Part shown: positions 33,561 to 41,449 of the stretch, one piece after another
How the letters are laid out: each line of letters starts with the position of its first letter
Numbering within the stretch: position 1 is the stretch's first letter
From: Nitrospira sp. UBA2082
GTDB lineage: Bacteria; Nitrospirota; Nitrospiria; Nitrospirales; Nitrospiraceae
DNA length: 41,449 nt
NCBI GenBank assembly: GCA_002331335.1
Contig: DCZO01000026.1
Span: 32,556-74,004, forward strand
Reading direction: 5' to 3'
Program-made: the position numbers and the translations under genes
The notes under the pieces: generated by a model
What the model was told of the DNA's origin: nothing
The model's database searches: none
The model's input: the letters and a program-made list of their open reading frames with translations, nothing else

Positions 33561-35285
33561 CTACATCTTCTCAGGAGCTGAAATTCCGAGCACGGCCAAG
33601 CCGTTGTGGATGACCTGCTGCACCCCCCGCATCAAGACAAGGCGCGCGGCGGTTTTGTCCGGCGTCAGTTCTTCAGTCGGTCCCGCGTCGCTCTGCTCCT
33701 GGTCACCCATCGCGGGCAGGATCCGATGCTTGTTGTAAAACGTATGCAGCAGTGCCGCCAATTGCTGGAGATAGTATGTGATCCGGTGCGGCTCGAACGC
33801 GGCTGCGCTTGTCTGCAGGATTTCAGGAAATGCCGAGAGTTTTCTGATCAGGCCGAGCTCGTCGGGATCCGTCAAGACCGAAAGATCCGCCTCGATTGCC
33901 AATGGGCGTGGGATTCCCCGTTCGGCGGCCACACGCCACAGGCTGCATATTCTAGCATGGGCATATTGCACGTAATACACGGGATTGTCGGCGGAGCGCT
34001 GGGTGGCCAACTCCAAATCAAAATCGAGATGGGTCCGCGAATCGCGCATCAAGAAAAAGAACTTCGCGGCATCGGCCCCGACTTCATCGATGACTTCCCG
34101 CATCGTGATGAACGATCCGGTCCGCTTCGACATCTTCACTTCGACGCCGCCCCTCAGCAGCTTCACGAGCTGAACCAGCACCACATGCAGACGCTCTTTC
34201 GGGTGGCCGTAGGCCTGCATGACGGCTTGCATACGGGGAATATAGCCATGGTGATCTGCACCCCAGACGTCGATCAGAAGATCGTAGCCGCGTCGGAGTT
34301 TGTCGCGATGATACGCAATGTCGGCCGCCAGGTACGTGTATTCGCCGTCCTGTTTCTTGACGACACGGTCTTTCTCGTCGCCGAACGCCGACGACCGAAA
34401 CCAGAGCGCGCCGTCTTGCTCCAACAGCAGCCCACGCGATTTCAATTCATCGAGCACCTGTTCGACGGCCTGTGACTCATGGAGTGAGGCTTCGCTGAAC
34501 CACGATTGAAACTCGACGCCAAAGGAGGTGAGATCCTCGCGGATGAGACCCAACATCTCCTGATAGGCAAGCGCACGGCACCGGTCTTCGAGGTCGGCCG
34601 GCGCCGGATGCCCTGGCGCGCCGCCAAGCTTTCCCTTGATTCGTTCAGCCACTGCGGTGATATAGGCTCCGTGATACCCGTCTTCTGGGACAGCGGCGGA
34701 CTGTCCGCACAGCTCCAGATAGCGCGCATAGACCGACGCGCCGAAGAGTTTCATTTGCCGCCCCGCGTCGTTGATGTAGTACTCACCGGTGACGTCGTAG
34801 CCGACCGCTTTCAGCAAACGAACCAGCGCCTGTCCGACCGCTGCTCCACGGCCATGCCCGACATGCAGCGGGCCGGTTGGATTGGCACTGACATACTCCA
34901 CCTGCACCCGACGACCCCGTCCAAGATCGGCTGTGCCGTAGGCAGTACCGGACGCCTCGATTTCTTTCAATACCTCTTGCCACAGCGCCGGCTTGACGGT
35001 GAGGTTCACGAATCCGGGCCTGACGATCTCCACCCGTTCAAAGAGCTGTTCTCTCCTGGGAAGATTATCGACAATGATTTGCGCGATGTCGTATGGCGGT
35101 CGTTGCTCTGAAGAGGCCAACGACATGGCCACCGTCGAGGCCAAGTCACCCCACTCAGGCCGCTTTGGCGCATCGAGCGTGAGTGCCGGCCATGCATCAG
35201 TTTTCAGTTGCCCCTTCTGCTTGGCCCCATTAAGAGCCCCAAGCAGAGCCGTGGCCACCATCTCTTGGACGACACCCTGAGACAC
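33561..35285 (-). CDS. argS: Arginyl-tRNA synthetase
   Basis: A 574-residue class I synthetase charging tRNA-Arg. The N-terminal domain has the ArgRS features VRPGFVNLTV and YVSANPTGPLHVGHGRGA, with the HIGH motif as HVGH (141-144). The catalytic loop is KMSKR (384-388), in the region GGVEVKMSKRTGSFITMREV. The anticodon-binding helical domain closes the protein (RLVLMRGVQQVIHNGLAVLG). Translation starts at GTG 35285 with AGGAG upstream. A promoter-like pair lies 50 bases upstream. It is the first gene of the argS-tgt-yajC-secDF run. Length is normal. Confidence 0.97.
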   Translation of the reverse strand: MSQGVVQEMVATALLGALNGAKQKGQLKTDAWPALTLDAPKRPEWGDLASTVAMSLASSEQRPPYDIAQIIVDNLPRREQLFERVEIVRPGFVNLTVKPALWQEVLKEIEASGTAYGTADLGRGRRVQVEYVSANPTGPLHVGHGRGAAVGQALVRLLKAVGYDVTGEYYINDAGRQMKLFGASVYARYLELCGQSAAVPEDGYHGAYITAVAERIKGKLGGAPGHPAPADLEDRCRALAYQEMLGLIREDLTSFGVEFQSWFSEASLHESQAVEQVLDELKSRGLLLEQDGALWFRSSAFGDEKDRVVKKQDGEYTYLAADIAYHRDKLRRGYDLLIDVWGADHHGYIPRMQAVMQAYGHPKERLHVVLVQLVKLLRGGVEVKMSKRTGSFITMREVIDEVGADAAKFFFLMRDSRTHLDFDLELATQRSADNPVYYVQYAHARICSLWRVAAERGIPRPLAIEADLSVLTDPDELGLIRKLSAFPEILQTSAAAFEPHRITYYLQQLAALLHTFYNKHRILPAMGDQEQSDAGPTEELTPDKTAARLVLMRGVQQVIHNGLAVLGISAPEKM

Positions 35286-35332
35286 AACCCATCTCCTAAG
35301 TGCTTATCACTGAACGAAAAAATCAACTGGGA

Positions 35333-35361
35333 ACTTTAGCACACGGGGTTTGCTGAGACAA
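35333..35361 (-). promoter_or_regulatory. Predicted argS promoter
   Basis: Reading the minus strand, TTGTCT (35361-35356), 17 bases, TAAAGT (35338-35333). Both hexamers match the consensus at four of six positions and the spacing is ideal. It lies about 48 bases before the argS GTG. Confidence 0.5.
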
Positions 35362-35382
35362 GGCATATTGTGAGGGATTTCG

Positions 35383-35405
35383 AGGGGTTGTGTTCTTCAA
35401 CCCCT
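35383..35405 (-). terminator. Hairpin at the end of the glycosyltransferase gene
   Basis: AGGGGTTG, a 7-base loop, CAACCCCT: an 8-bp perfect stem overlapping the stop codon. The sequence after it (CGAAATCCC) has no T-run, so it may be a weak or factor-assisted terminator. Confidence 0.45.
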
Positions 35406-36387
35406 AGCCGATTATCATCCGGACCGACGCGAGGATCTCCCCGACAGAAATAGCAAGGCAGGGTTTGTCTTCACAATGGCGGACCGCTTCCCATGAAGGA
35501 CACACGCAGGGCGTCCCTCGTAACACCACCACGTGGGCCCCGCGTGGGGCCCACTGATCCGGATCGGTTGGACCGAACAGGGCGATCGTCGGCACATCCA
35601 AGAGAGCCGCCAGATGAGTGGTGCCTGAATCATGACCGATATACACCTGCACTTGGGCCATCATGCCGGCAACAATTGACAGATCCTGCTCTCGCACGAC
35701 GGTGGGCGTCATCGGTAATAAATGAAGCAGCTGCGCCGTTATTGCCTCATCTGCCGGCCCCTCCAGGACAAGAGGACAGAGGCCTTCTTGATTCAGTGCC
35801 ACGATGACACCGGCAAGCACCTCGACACTCGTACATTTGTGCCGGCTTCCACTTCCTGGATGGAGCAAGACGAGCGGTCGATCCCGTGCTATCCCCATGT
35901 TCACAAGTGACGCCCGTCCTTTCTCCAGCAAGGAGGGCGAGAGCTGAAGTGGCTCGTCTGCGGACAAGCCGACCATTGTTGCGCCGAGTGTTTCCAGAAA
36001 CCGCTCACTGTGATGTCGGGACTTCAGGTGCGGGCTGAACGGAGACTGAATCTGGATGTTATCTACGCCACAACTTTTCAGAACAGTCACGAGACCTGGA
36101 TCTTCCTCCTTCATCCATGCCACCGCAAGATCGCTCATTTGAAGACACTCCCTCAGCTCGGCCGAACTAGGCACTGAGCCGGAACATAAGTCGGCACAGA
36201 GGGCTCCGTGTACGGACATCCAGGCATCGATGAGCCGGCATTCCATCAAGATCCGCCCAACGGGCTCATTCGAGATGAGCTGGATATGGTGATCTGGAAA
36301 CGTCTTCTTGAGCCACCGCAGAGCTGGAACTGCCAGGAGGACGTCTCCCAGCGCCCCCGGATGAATGACAAGAATGGACCGCGCCAT
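35404..36387 (-). CDS. GT9 (heptosyltransferase-type) glycosyltransferase
   Basis: A 327-residue soluble or peripheral protein of family GT9, GT-B fold. Typical features are the opening ILVIHPGALGDVLLAVPALR, the sugar-nucleotide region VLLHPGSGSRHKCTSVEVLA, VYIGHDSGTTHLAALLDVPT and TIALFGPTDPDQWAPRG. Such enzymes add heptose or another sugar to the lipopolysaccharide core. The exact donor is not readable; ADP-heptose is the family's usual one. A Cys cluster near the end (CVCPSWEAVRHCEDKPC) is typical of some GT9 proteins. ATG 36387, three bases after the mobA stop, so both lie on one transcript. No other LPS gene is here. Confidence 0.92.
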   Translation of the reverse strand: MARSILVIHPGALGDVLLAVPALRWLKKTFPDHHIQLISNEPVGRILMECRLIDAWMSVHGALCADLCSGSVPSSAELRECLQMSDLAVAWMKEEDPGLVTVLKSCGVDNIQIQSPFSPHLKSRHHSERFLETLGATMVGLSADEPLQLSPSLLEKGRASLVNMGIARDRPLVLLHPGSGSRHKCTSVEVLAGVIVALNQEGLCPLVLEGPADEAITAQLLHLLPMTPTVVREQDLSIVAGMMAQVQVYIGHDSGTTHLAALLDVPTIALFGPTDPDQWAPRGAHVVVLRGTPCVCPSWEAVRHCEDKPCLAISVGEILASVRMIIG

Positions 36388-36390
36388 ACC

Positions 36391-37014
36391 TTAGCCAGGT
36401 GGATGGGATTTCGTCGGCTGGCCGTCCAACAACCGAACTGCTTCAAGATCAGTGGGTGTATTCACATTGAGGAAAGAATGCCCTTCCGGATCGATTTCGC
36501 GTAGTTCCTCGTACTCAACCAGTCTCACCTTAATCGATGGATGGCCGATACAATCCTGCACCTTCAACCTGCCGGTCTTGACCATTTCCTCAAATACCGG
36601 CAGACATCGCCGGCTGTACACCGCGTGAGTCGGCTGCAGACCCTGCCGCACAAGGACAATCACAATATCGGCCTGGCCTTTCAGAGAAACCAGATGGCGG
36701 ATCACTGCTGGATTGAGAAACGGCATGTCACAGGCAACGGTAAAGATATGTTCAGTCGCCGCTTGCTTCAGTCCGGTGTAGATTCCTCCCAATGTTCCGC
36801 AATCGGGCACAAGATCCCGAAGGACCGGAACATCCGATGACAACGGCGGGCTATCCTGTGCGATGACAATGCGAACTTCCTGAAAAAGCGACCGGAGTAC
36901 GGCGAGGCTTCGCTCATAGAGTTGTCGCCCTCCGACAAGCAAGAACCGCTTGTCCTTTCCCATCCTTTTACTTTTACCGCCGGCAAGAAGGACTCCGGTT
37001 ACATCAGTGATCAT
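36391..37014 (-). CDS. mobA: Molybdenum cofactor guanylyltransferase
   Basis: A 207-residue nucleotidyltransferase that joins GMP to molybdopterin, giving the MGD cofactor used by DMSO-reductase-family enzymes. The nucleotide-binding start GVLLAGGKSKRMGKDKRFLL matches the LAGGxSxRMGxDK signature. VPVLRDLVPDCGTLGGIYTG and VACDMPFLNPAVIRHL carry the conserved Asp that binds magnesium. ATG 37014 is chosen because the longer frame would begin inside the strong terminator of the previous operon. It lies three bases before the GT9 gene. In this genome it would supply the cofactor for nitrite oxidoreductase and relatives (inference). Confidence 0.93.
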   Translation of the reverse strand: MITDVTGVLLAGGKSKRMGKDKRFLLVGGRQLYERSLAVLRSLFQEVRIVIAQDSPPLSSDVPVLRDLVPDCGTLGGIYTGLKQAATEHIFTVACDMPFLNPAVIRHLVSLKGQADIVIVLVRQGLQPTHAVYSRRCLPVFEEMVKTGRLKVQDCIGHPSIKVRLVEYEELREIDPEGHSFLNVNTPTDLEAVRLLDGQPTKSHPPG

Positions 37015-37040
37015 GGTTGTATTAGAAGAACGCTGAACCC

Positions 37041-37074
37041 AAAAAAAGAGGGGGTGGGTCATCCCCACCCCCTC
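37041..37074 (-). terminator. Strong intrinsic terminator after the cytochrome module
   Basis: On the minus strand an 11-bp perfect stem (GAGGGGGTGGG with CCCACCCCCTC) and a 5-base loop are followed directly by seven T (37047-37041). It lies 35 bases after the fusion gene's stop and separates that operon from mobA. Confidence 0.93.
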
Positions 37075-37108
37075 CGTTGCTTCTTCTTCTCAGTCCGCTT
37101 GACGAACG

Positions 37109-38884
37109 TTAGAGGGTCTTCCCCTTCTTCCTGTTCGCACGGCGCGTGAGGACCCATCCTTCCAACAACACAACGCCGAAGGCGATGACCACCGGATAAA
37201 TGTACGTCTCTTGCGGAACCGGTGGATTCATGAACGTGTAATAGAATGCGGACACGGCCATCTTCCGGCCTGCGTCTCCATTGTGTCCATCCCACGCAAA
37301 GAAGACGGTCGGAATATATTGCCCGACCTCAAAGAAGGTATCTTCGTCGTAGTCCTGATCCTTCTTGTTCCCCAGCGGGCGTTCGATCATGACGTACCAA
37401 CGGCCGTTCTTCCATTCGCCTTTCAGAACCTTGAGTGTTTCCTCATAGTTATCCCGTTCCTCAAAGTCCTTGTCCCAACCAGTACCTTTAAAGGCGCGGA
37501 GCGAACCATCTGCTTCCCACTTCACGATATCGACCGGGAATTGCTCATTGGTGCCGAACAAATACCGAGGCTTGATCGGCGCCGGCAGTTCTTTCCACTT
37601 CACCGGAGTTTCGATAGCAATCGCATCGTTATACACGGCGTAATTATTCTGGTTCGCCGCAATCGATCCTGATTCACCGGTCTTGGGTTCTTGCTCCTTG
37701 ATATCAATATTGACCTGGGTCGGCCCCCAAGGCAGTTTGCCCTCGGCAACACTCTTAGTCCGGTCATCCCATTCCAACAGATAGACGATGGACTTATCGT
37801 TATAGAGTGAGCGAACCCAGATATCGTCGATACGATTGACGAAGTTTCTGGGCTTATGCGTAATCTGTCCGCCCATCGCCACATAGCGGCGCGGCGCCTT
37901 CTGCCAAGGTTCCGCGTCGACATCGGAGGGGATTTCGCCCTCGACCATGTCAGACGGAATCACGAAATTGATCTTCGGCTTGTCCGTCAATGGATCGATG
38001 GGAAGCGGTTCTCCCAAGGCATTACGTTCGCACAACGAGTTTACAAAATTGGCAATATCCCATCGCTCATCAACGGACGTGCTATCCGCAAACGACGGCA
38101 TCGGGGTACCATTGACCCCGGTGGAAAACGTACGAAAGATGTTGGCGACATTGTAGGGGTCTTGGCGACTGCCTCTGAAATTCCAGCACTTGTGCCAATT
38201 GGCTGGTTGAATAGAGAAGCCCCAGTCGTCTTTCAGGTTAAACGCGTTCCCATCACCACGCCCTTCCATGCCATGGCATTCGACGCATTTCTTTTCGACG
38301 ATCAACTCAGAGCCCCGTTTTTTGCTCTCATCCGTAGCGGGTTTCGGCTTCAAATCGGCCAACTGCAGAACAGTCTGAGTCTCCGATTGCTTATCGGTGA
38401 ACTTTCGGTCCTTCACAAGCTGGGTCGTCACGAAGGATAAGACTTGAAGGCGCTGTTCCTCCGACAGAATACCCTCCCAGGGAGGCATCGCCGATCCAGG
38501 CAATCCGTGCGTGACCGTTTCAAAAAGATCGTTTTGCCCGGCTACCGGTTTCTTGGCGTCAAAGAGAGGCAGCTCTCCACTGGCGGTATGCCGAATCTTG
38601 AACGTCCCCTGATTAAAGTTTCGTGGACGCGGCCATAGCCGATCGGCACCCGGTCCATCGCCGGCCCCATCAACGCCATGGCACCAGACGCACTTCGTAA
38701 AATACACGCGTTTGCCGGCCTCGATCATATCGGCGGAAGGCTCAGGCGCCAAGTCCCCCTTTTTGAACCCTTCAGGGAGTCCACTCTGAGCAAACACCGC
38801 GGTAGCAAAACCGCCGGAAGTCAAGAGGACTGCGAAGGCAGTGGCGGCAACCACACCGACCTTCGGAGATACGCTGTTCATCAT
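37109..38884 (-). CDS. Diheme cytochrome c fused to an NxrC-like heme b domain
   Basis: A 591-residue exported, membrane-anchored protein (numbering from the longer 599-residue frame). The signal peptide ends near FAQS (41-42). Two cytochrome c domains follow: CVWCH at 73-77 with Met141, then CVECH at 208-212 with Met270. Residues 325-570 form an NxrC/ethylbenzene-dehydrogenase-gamma-like domain (VYLLEWDDRTKS, GRWYVMIERPLG, VFFAWDGHNGDAGRKM), and a C-terminal helix (YPVVIAFGVVLLEGWVL) anchors it. The position of the Met ligand of other NxrC proteins (CMGQ) reads YLFGTNEQ, so heme b binding may be changed; the Lys (RKM) is kept. ATG 38884 has GAGG six bases upstream. It is last in a three-gene cytochrome operon and could link an NxrC-type enzyme to the respiratory chain. 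Confidence 0.9.
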   Translation of the reverse strand: MMNSVSPKVGVVAATAFAVLLTSGGFATAVFAQSGLPEGFKKGDLAPEPSADMIEAGKRVYFTKCVWCHGVDGAGDGPGADRLWPRPRNFNQGTFKIRHTASGELPLFDAKKPVAGQNDLFETVTHGLPGSAMPPWEGILSEEQRLQVLSFVTTQLVKDRKFTDKQSETQTVLQLADLKPKPATDESKKRGSELIVEKKCVECHGMEGRGDGNAFNLKDDWGFSIQPANWHKCWNFRGSRQDPYNVANIFRTFSTGVNGTPMPSFADSTSVDERWDIANFVNSLCERNALGEPLPIDPLTDKPKINFVIPSDMVEGEIPSDVDAEPWQKAPRRYVAMGGQITHKPRNFVNRIDDIWVRSLYNDKSIVYLLEWDDRTKSVAEGKLPWGPTQVNIDIKEQEPKTGESGSIAANQNNYAVYNDAIAIETPVKWKELPAPIKPRYLFGTNEQFPVDIVKWEADGSLRAFKGTGWDKDFEERDNYEETLKVLKGEWKNGRWYVMIERPLGNKKDQDYDEDTFFEVGQYIPTVFFAWDGHNGDAGRKMAVSAFYYTFMNPPVPQETYIYPVVIAFGVVLLEGWVLTRRANRKKGKTL

Positions 38885-38933
38885 ATTCACCCTCATCTCA
38901 TCCATCAAAGTTTGCTGGAATTCTTTCTGTGGC

Positions 38934-39971
38934 TTAGTCCCACGTACGGGGATAGTAGCCCGTGTGCCAATACTCGAACAAAATCACCTTCCAGATTTCA
39001 TCCACGGTCAGATGCTGCTCCCATGGCGGCATCACGGACGCCCAGGGGAACCCTTCGTTCGGCAAGCCAATCCCACCCTTCGCGACACGCCAGAAGATGA
39101 ACGTTTCCTGGAGCTGGGCGATCGTGCCCGGGTCGGTGAAGTTGGCCGGAATCGGATTGAATGCGAAGGCATGCAGCCCTCGTCCATTGAGGTTGTCACC
39201 GTGGCAGAAGTGACAATTCTGGAAGAAAATCTCTCCGCCTTCCCTGACGTACTTCAAATACCCTTGGTTTTTTTCGTCCCAAGGATTGGCATTGGGTTTC
39301 ATCAACCGGCCCATACCCTGTTCCACGATATTGGCGTTGCTATACTCCTGGTCGTACTTCCCTTCCGGGTTGACACGATAGGGACTTTGCGAGGTCTGGA
39401 GCGTATAGGTTTTCCCATGCACCTTCGTGCTGGCTGGGGGAGCGGGATGGACGGTCCGGAGCTCGATTGGTTCCTCTGACTTTGGCATCATCGCGTTAAA
39501 GGAGAATCCCCCAATCAGGATAGGGAGTAGCACGAGATACATATAGCGCAGCAGCCTGTTCATACCAGTCTGTGCGTCGAGCACATTCATGATGGGTTGC
39601 TTGAATTTCTTCCAATCTTCTTCATTAGCCGACACCCACATGAAAACCGTGACCAATCCAACCGTCCCGTACATCGCTCGCACACTGAACGGGATGGGAG
39701 GATACACACGGAATTTGAGGTACATCATGAGGAAGACCCAAAAACCAATCCCCTGCCAAAACCTCGGGAGGGCCATACCCATGGCATTGAGCATATAACT
39801 CAATCCCGCAAACCCGAGGACGTAGCACCCAACTTCAAACAGCATTTGCATCGGCATGTAGCCTTCGATTAACCGCACCGTGTTCGAAGGAACGACGTCG
39901 AAGATCATGCCTCCAAGGAGAAGGAGCCCCAGTACTCCGACGAGGGCACCGAGTGACATCAATGCTTTCAT
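38934..39971 (-). CDS. Multi-spanning membrane protein with a C-terminal cytochrome c domain
   Basis: A 345-residue protein. The N-terminal 160 residues hold about five membrane helices (LGALVGVLGLLLLGGMIF, MLFEVGCYVLGFAGLSYML, IGFWVFLMMYLKF, AMYGTVGLVTVFMWV and LVLLPILIGGFSFN). The rest is periplasmic: a linker, then one cytochrome c domain with CHFCH at 253-257 and probable distal Met314 (VMPPW). The helical part could bind quinone or sit beside an oxidase, but no heme b His pair is evident. The start is ATG 39971. It lies between the 4-TM diheme gene and the cytochrome/NxrC-like fusion gene, with gaps of about 41 and 49 bases, so the three are one operon. Exact role unknown. Confidence 0.88.
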   Translation of the reverse strand: MKALMSLGALVGVLGLLLLGGMIFDVVPSNTVRLIEGYMPMQMLFEVGCYVLGFAGLSYMLNAMGMALPRFWQGIGFWVFLMMYLKFRVYPPIPFSVRAMYGTVGLVTVFMWVSANEEDWKKFKQPIMNVLDAQTGMNRLLRYMYLVLLPILIGGFSFNAMMPKSEEPIELRTVHPAPPASTKVHGKTYTLQTSQSPYRVNPEGKYDQEYSNANIVEQGMGRLMKPNANPWDEKNQGYLKYVREGGEIFFQNCHFCHGDNLNGRGLHAFAFNPIPANFTDPGTIAQLQETFIFWRVAKGGIGLPNEGFPWASVMPPWEQHLTVDEIWKVILFEYWHTGYYPRTWD

Positions 39972-40012
39972 CGCAAACTCCCTTTAGTCCTTACAGCAAT
40001 AACGATCGCAGC

Positions 40013-41317
40013 CTACGAAATCTTTGGTGGCGGCGCGCCGGTTTTAACCTGTGATAGATAATCGACGATCTTTTTCAGTGCGCCGGCGCTCAGTTTTTGG
40101 CCGAACACCTTCGGCATGGTGTTATCCGGGAACGGCTTAACCACATAAGCGCTGGGCTCGACAATCGACTCCATGATGTATTCAGCCGGCGACTTCGCTG
40201 TACCCTTGTATGTAGGATCCTTGATCCGCTGCGCGGCAGTCGTTCCCTCTTCAAGCTTCGGGCCGATCGTACCCATGGCTCCTGGTATACCGGGAATCGT
40301 ATGACAGGACACACACTGCGCCTTCGCAAAGATCTGATCAACCGGCTCCGAACCGTCCGCCATCAATGCGCTGGCCGGCCCGGCTTTTTCTTCCTGCTGC
40401 TTCGGACGATCCGCTTCAGGAATGAACTTCTCATACGATTTGACGATCTCTTCAAAGGACGGCGGCTCGATCCCCTCACGGAGGTACATCCACGTATCGA
40501 CGGCTGCAAGCTCCGGAAGGCTGAGAGAGATCGGCGGCTTGTGAATGGCCGGCATCGGGCTTTCCTTGTCATTGGTGCCCTTGACACCGTATCCAGAAAC
40601 CACATAGCAACTAGGACATGAATGCGACTCCGCGATGTATTCCTGAACGGTCTCCGCAGTACCGGAGCCGGGGAATGCCTCCTTGACGGAGTATTCACGT
40701 TTCGATGGATTGCCCTTGGAATACTTGGGATCCTCCAACCGCTCCTTGCGCGTCGGGAGACCCAGCAAATTCGGGGCGCGTTCACCGAGCATACCGGCAT
40801 GGAATGCATGGCAGAGCGGACATTGCCCCTTGCCGATCGCTCCCTGTTCCTTATTCTTTCCAACACCGCCGAAGATAATCTTCTCACCTTCATCGGCGAG
40901 TTGTTGCGGGGTCATGGAATCCCATGTTTTCTTTTCTTCTACGGGCGGGAAACCGCCTTCGACCTGCGGCAGCCAGTTGCCGTATCCAGAGAGGAACGCG
41001 GCAATAAAGAACATCATGCCGCCAATCCTCAGCAAGGCACTGAGGTTAGTGAAATAGAGCGCCATGATAAAGGTCGTGGCCGTAATCATGACGAGCGAGA
41101 CCGGCAGCAGCCGGCTTTCCCCATAGAAATTGGTCTTGTAGTTGGCGATCGCGACGAACAAAAGGAAGGTCGCAACAATCCCAATGAACGTCTTGAACAC
41201 CGCGCGCTTCTTTGCGGCAGGATCCTTGACGGATACCTGGAAATACACAAGCAAACCAACCAGGATGGCCATCGCCATCCATCCCATCGAAAGGGCTTCC
41301 GAAATCAGATTACCCAA
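40013..41317 (-). CDS. Four-helix membrane protein with two cytochrome c domains
   Basis: A 434-residue protein starting at TTG 41317, chosen because AGGAGG lies seven bases upstream; a longer frame has no such site. Four membrane helices (about residues 12-30, 43-60, 72-90 and 98-113) lead to two periplasmic cytochrome c domains. Domain 1 has CPLCH at 166-170 and Met near PMPAI; domain 2 has CVSCH at 335-339 and Met in NTMPKV. The domains are an internal duplication: QEYIAESHSCPSCYVV in the first aligns with AEYIMESIVEPSAYVV in the second. The pair CPSC (234-237) is followed by Tyr instead of His, so it is not a normal heme site. First gene of the three-gene cytochrome module; upstream partners lie outside the window. 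Confidence 0.9.
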   Translation of the reverse strand: MGNLISEALSMGWMAMAILVGLLVYFQVSVKDPAAKKRAVFKTFIGIVATFLLFVAIANYKTNFYGESRLLPVSLVMITATTFIMALYFTNLSALLRIGGMMFFIAAFLSGYGNWLPQVEGGFPPVEEKKTWDSMTPQQLADEGEKIIFGGVGKNKEQGAIGKGQCPLCHAFHAGMLGERAPNLLGLPTRKERLEDPKYSKGNPSKREYSVKEAFPGSGTAETVQEYIAESHSCPSCYVVSGYGVKGTNDKESPMPAIHKPPISLSLPELAAVDTWMYLREGIEPPSFEEIVKSYEKFIPEADRPKQQEEKAGPASALMADGSEPVDQIFAKAQCVSCHTIPGIPGAMGTIGPKLEEGTTAAQRIKDPTYKGTAKSPAEYIMESIVEPSAYVVKPFPDNTMPKVFGQKLSAGALKKIVDYLSQVKTGAPPPKIS

Positions 41318-41398
41318 GGTGCAACCTCCTGAGCTACAGCGTGGGGGACTGGACTGAGCCCGCTCCCACCCCGTGCGATTGCTCAACGCGTATGTCGA

Positions 41399-41449
41399 TT
41401 AATGGCTTCCGGCTGGCTGCGGCACACTCCCTGGCACTGCCACTTTTGC
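41399..41449 (-). CDS. Possible 3' end of a gene entering from the right
   Basis: A minus-strand frame is open from the right edge and ends at TAA 41401-41399, reading AKVAVPGSVPQPAGSH. A Pro/Gly-rich tail is common at the end of membrane or periplasmic proteins. The two other frames are also open here, so this is only a guess. If real it is 81 bases upstream of the first cytochrome gene and probably in its operon. Confidence 0.3.
   Translation of the reverse strand, partial: AKVAVPGSVPQPAGSH

Noticed and set aside
40606..40620. CPSCY counted as a third heme site
   Set aside because: The fifth residue is Tyr, and alignment with the second domain shows a loop, not a heme motif.
1..41449. tRNA genes, CRISPR arrays, complete insertion sequences or prophage genes
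   Set aside because: None seen on either strand when reading the gaps between genes.

Overview
The window looks like chromosome from a nitrite-oxidising bacterium of the genus Nitrospira or a close relative; this is inferred from gene content, not from a marker gene. The signs are two NxrC-type heme b subunits plus a third fused to cytochrome c, a TorD-like chaperone, a NapG-type ferredoxin, a TatA, many c-type cytochromes, and a small protein ending in Gly-Gly-Glu that matches the Pup relative UBact. Base composition is GC-rich and fairly even, and almost every gene is on the minus strand. I see no tRNA, rRNA, CRISPR array, complete insertion sequence or prophage.

Region 1 (1-3.96 kb): UBact, a K+-independent membrane pyrophosphatase (hppA), and on the plus strand a small conserved-looking protein and a methyltransferase-like protein. 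Region 2 (4.0-13.4 kb, minus): one long run of genes with short gaps, read from right to left: radical SAM protein, multi-spanning membrane protein, TPR protein, TatA, NHL propeller, NxrC-like protein, PDZ protein and two tandem pentaheme cytochromes c. A promoter-like sequence and a strong terminator separate it from region 3 (13.5-17.5 kb, minus): HEXXH/zinc-ribbon protein, NapG-type ferredoxin, TorD-like chaperone and a second NxrC-like protein. Regions 2 and 3 together read as an accessory and electron-transfer locus for a periplasmic type II DMSO-reductase-family enzyme (nitrite oxidoreductase or a relative). No alpha (molybdopterin) or beta (FeS) subunit gene is in the window.

Region 4 (17.7-26.1 kb): a divergent WD40 protein, a SIMPL-domain protein, a 0.6-kb gene-free stretch, a small operon (secreted helical protein, PilZ protein and a 58-residue protein), then an operon of four outer-membrane-type lipoproteins (one BamE-like, three diverged paralogues) ending in an MFS transporter. 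Region 5 (24.7-35.3 kb): a sigma-54 response regulator with an unusual four-cysteine insert, its overlapping multi-PAS sensor kinase, and the housekeeping run argS-tgt-yajC-secD-secF.

Region 6 (35.4-41.4 kb): a GT9 glycosyltransferase and mobA (molybdenum cofactor guanylylation), then, beyond a strong terminator, a three-gene membrane cytochrome c module: a 4-TM diheme protein, a multi-TM monoheme protein, and a fusion of two cytochrome c domains with an NxrC-like domain. Its upstream partner genes lie past the right edge.

The common theme is export, cofactor supply and electron transfer for periplasmic molybdoenzymes, next to general secretion genes. The most notable points are the UBact gene, the NXR-type accessory superlocus with an unrecognised HEXXH protein, the NxrC-cytochrome fusion that lacks the usual Met ligand, the duplicated cytochrome domain with a His-less Cys pair, the lipoprotein triplet, and the cysteine insert in the response regulator.
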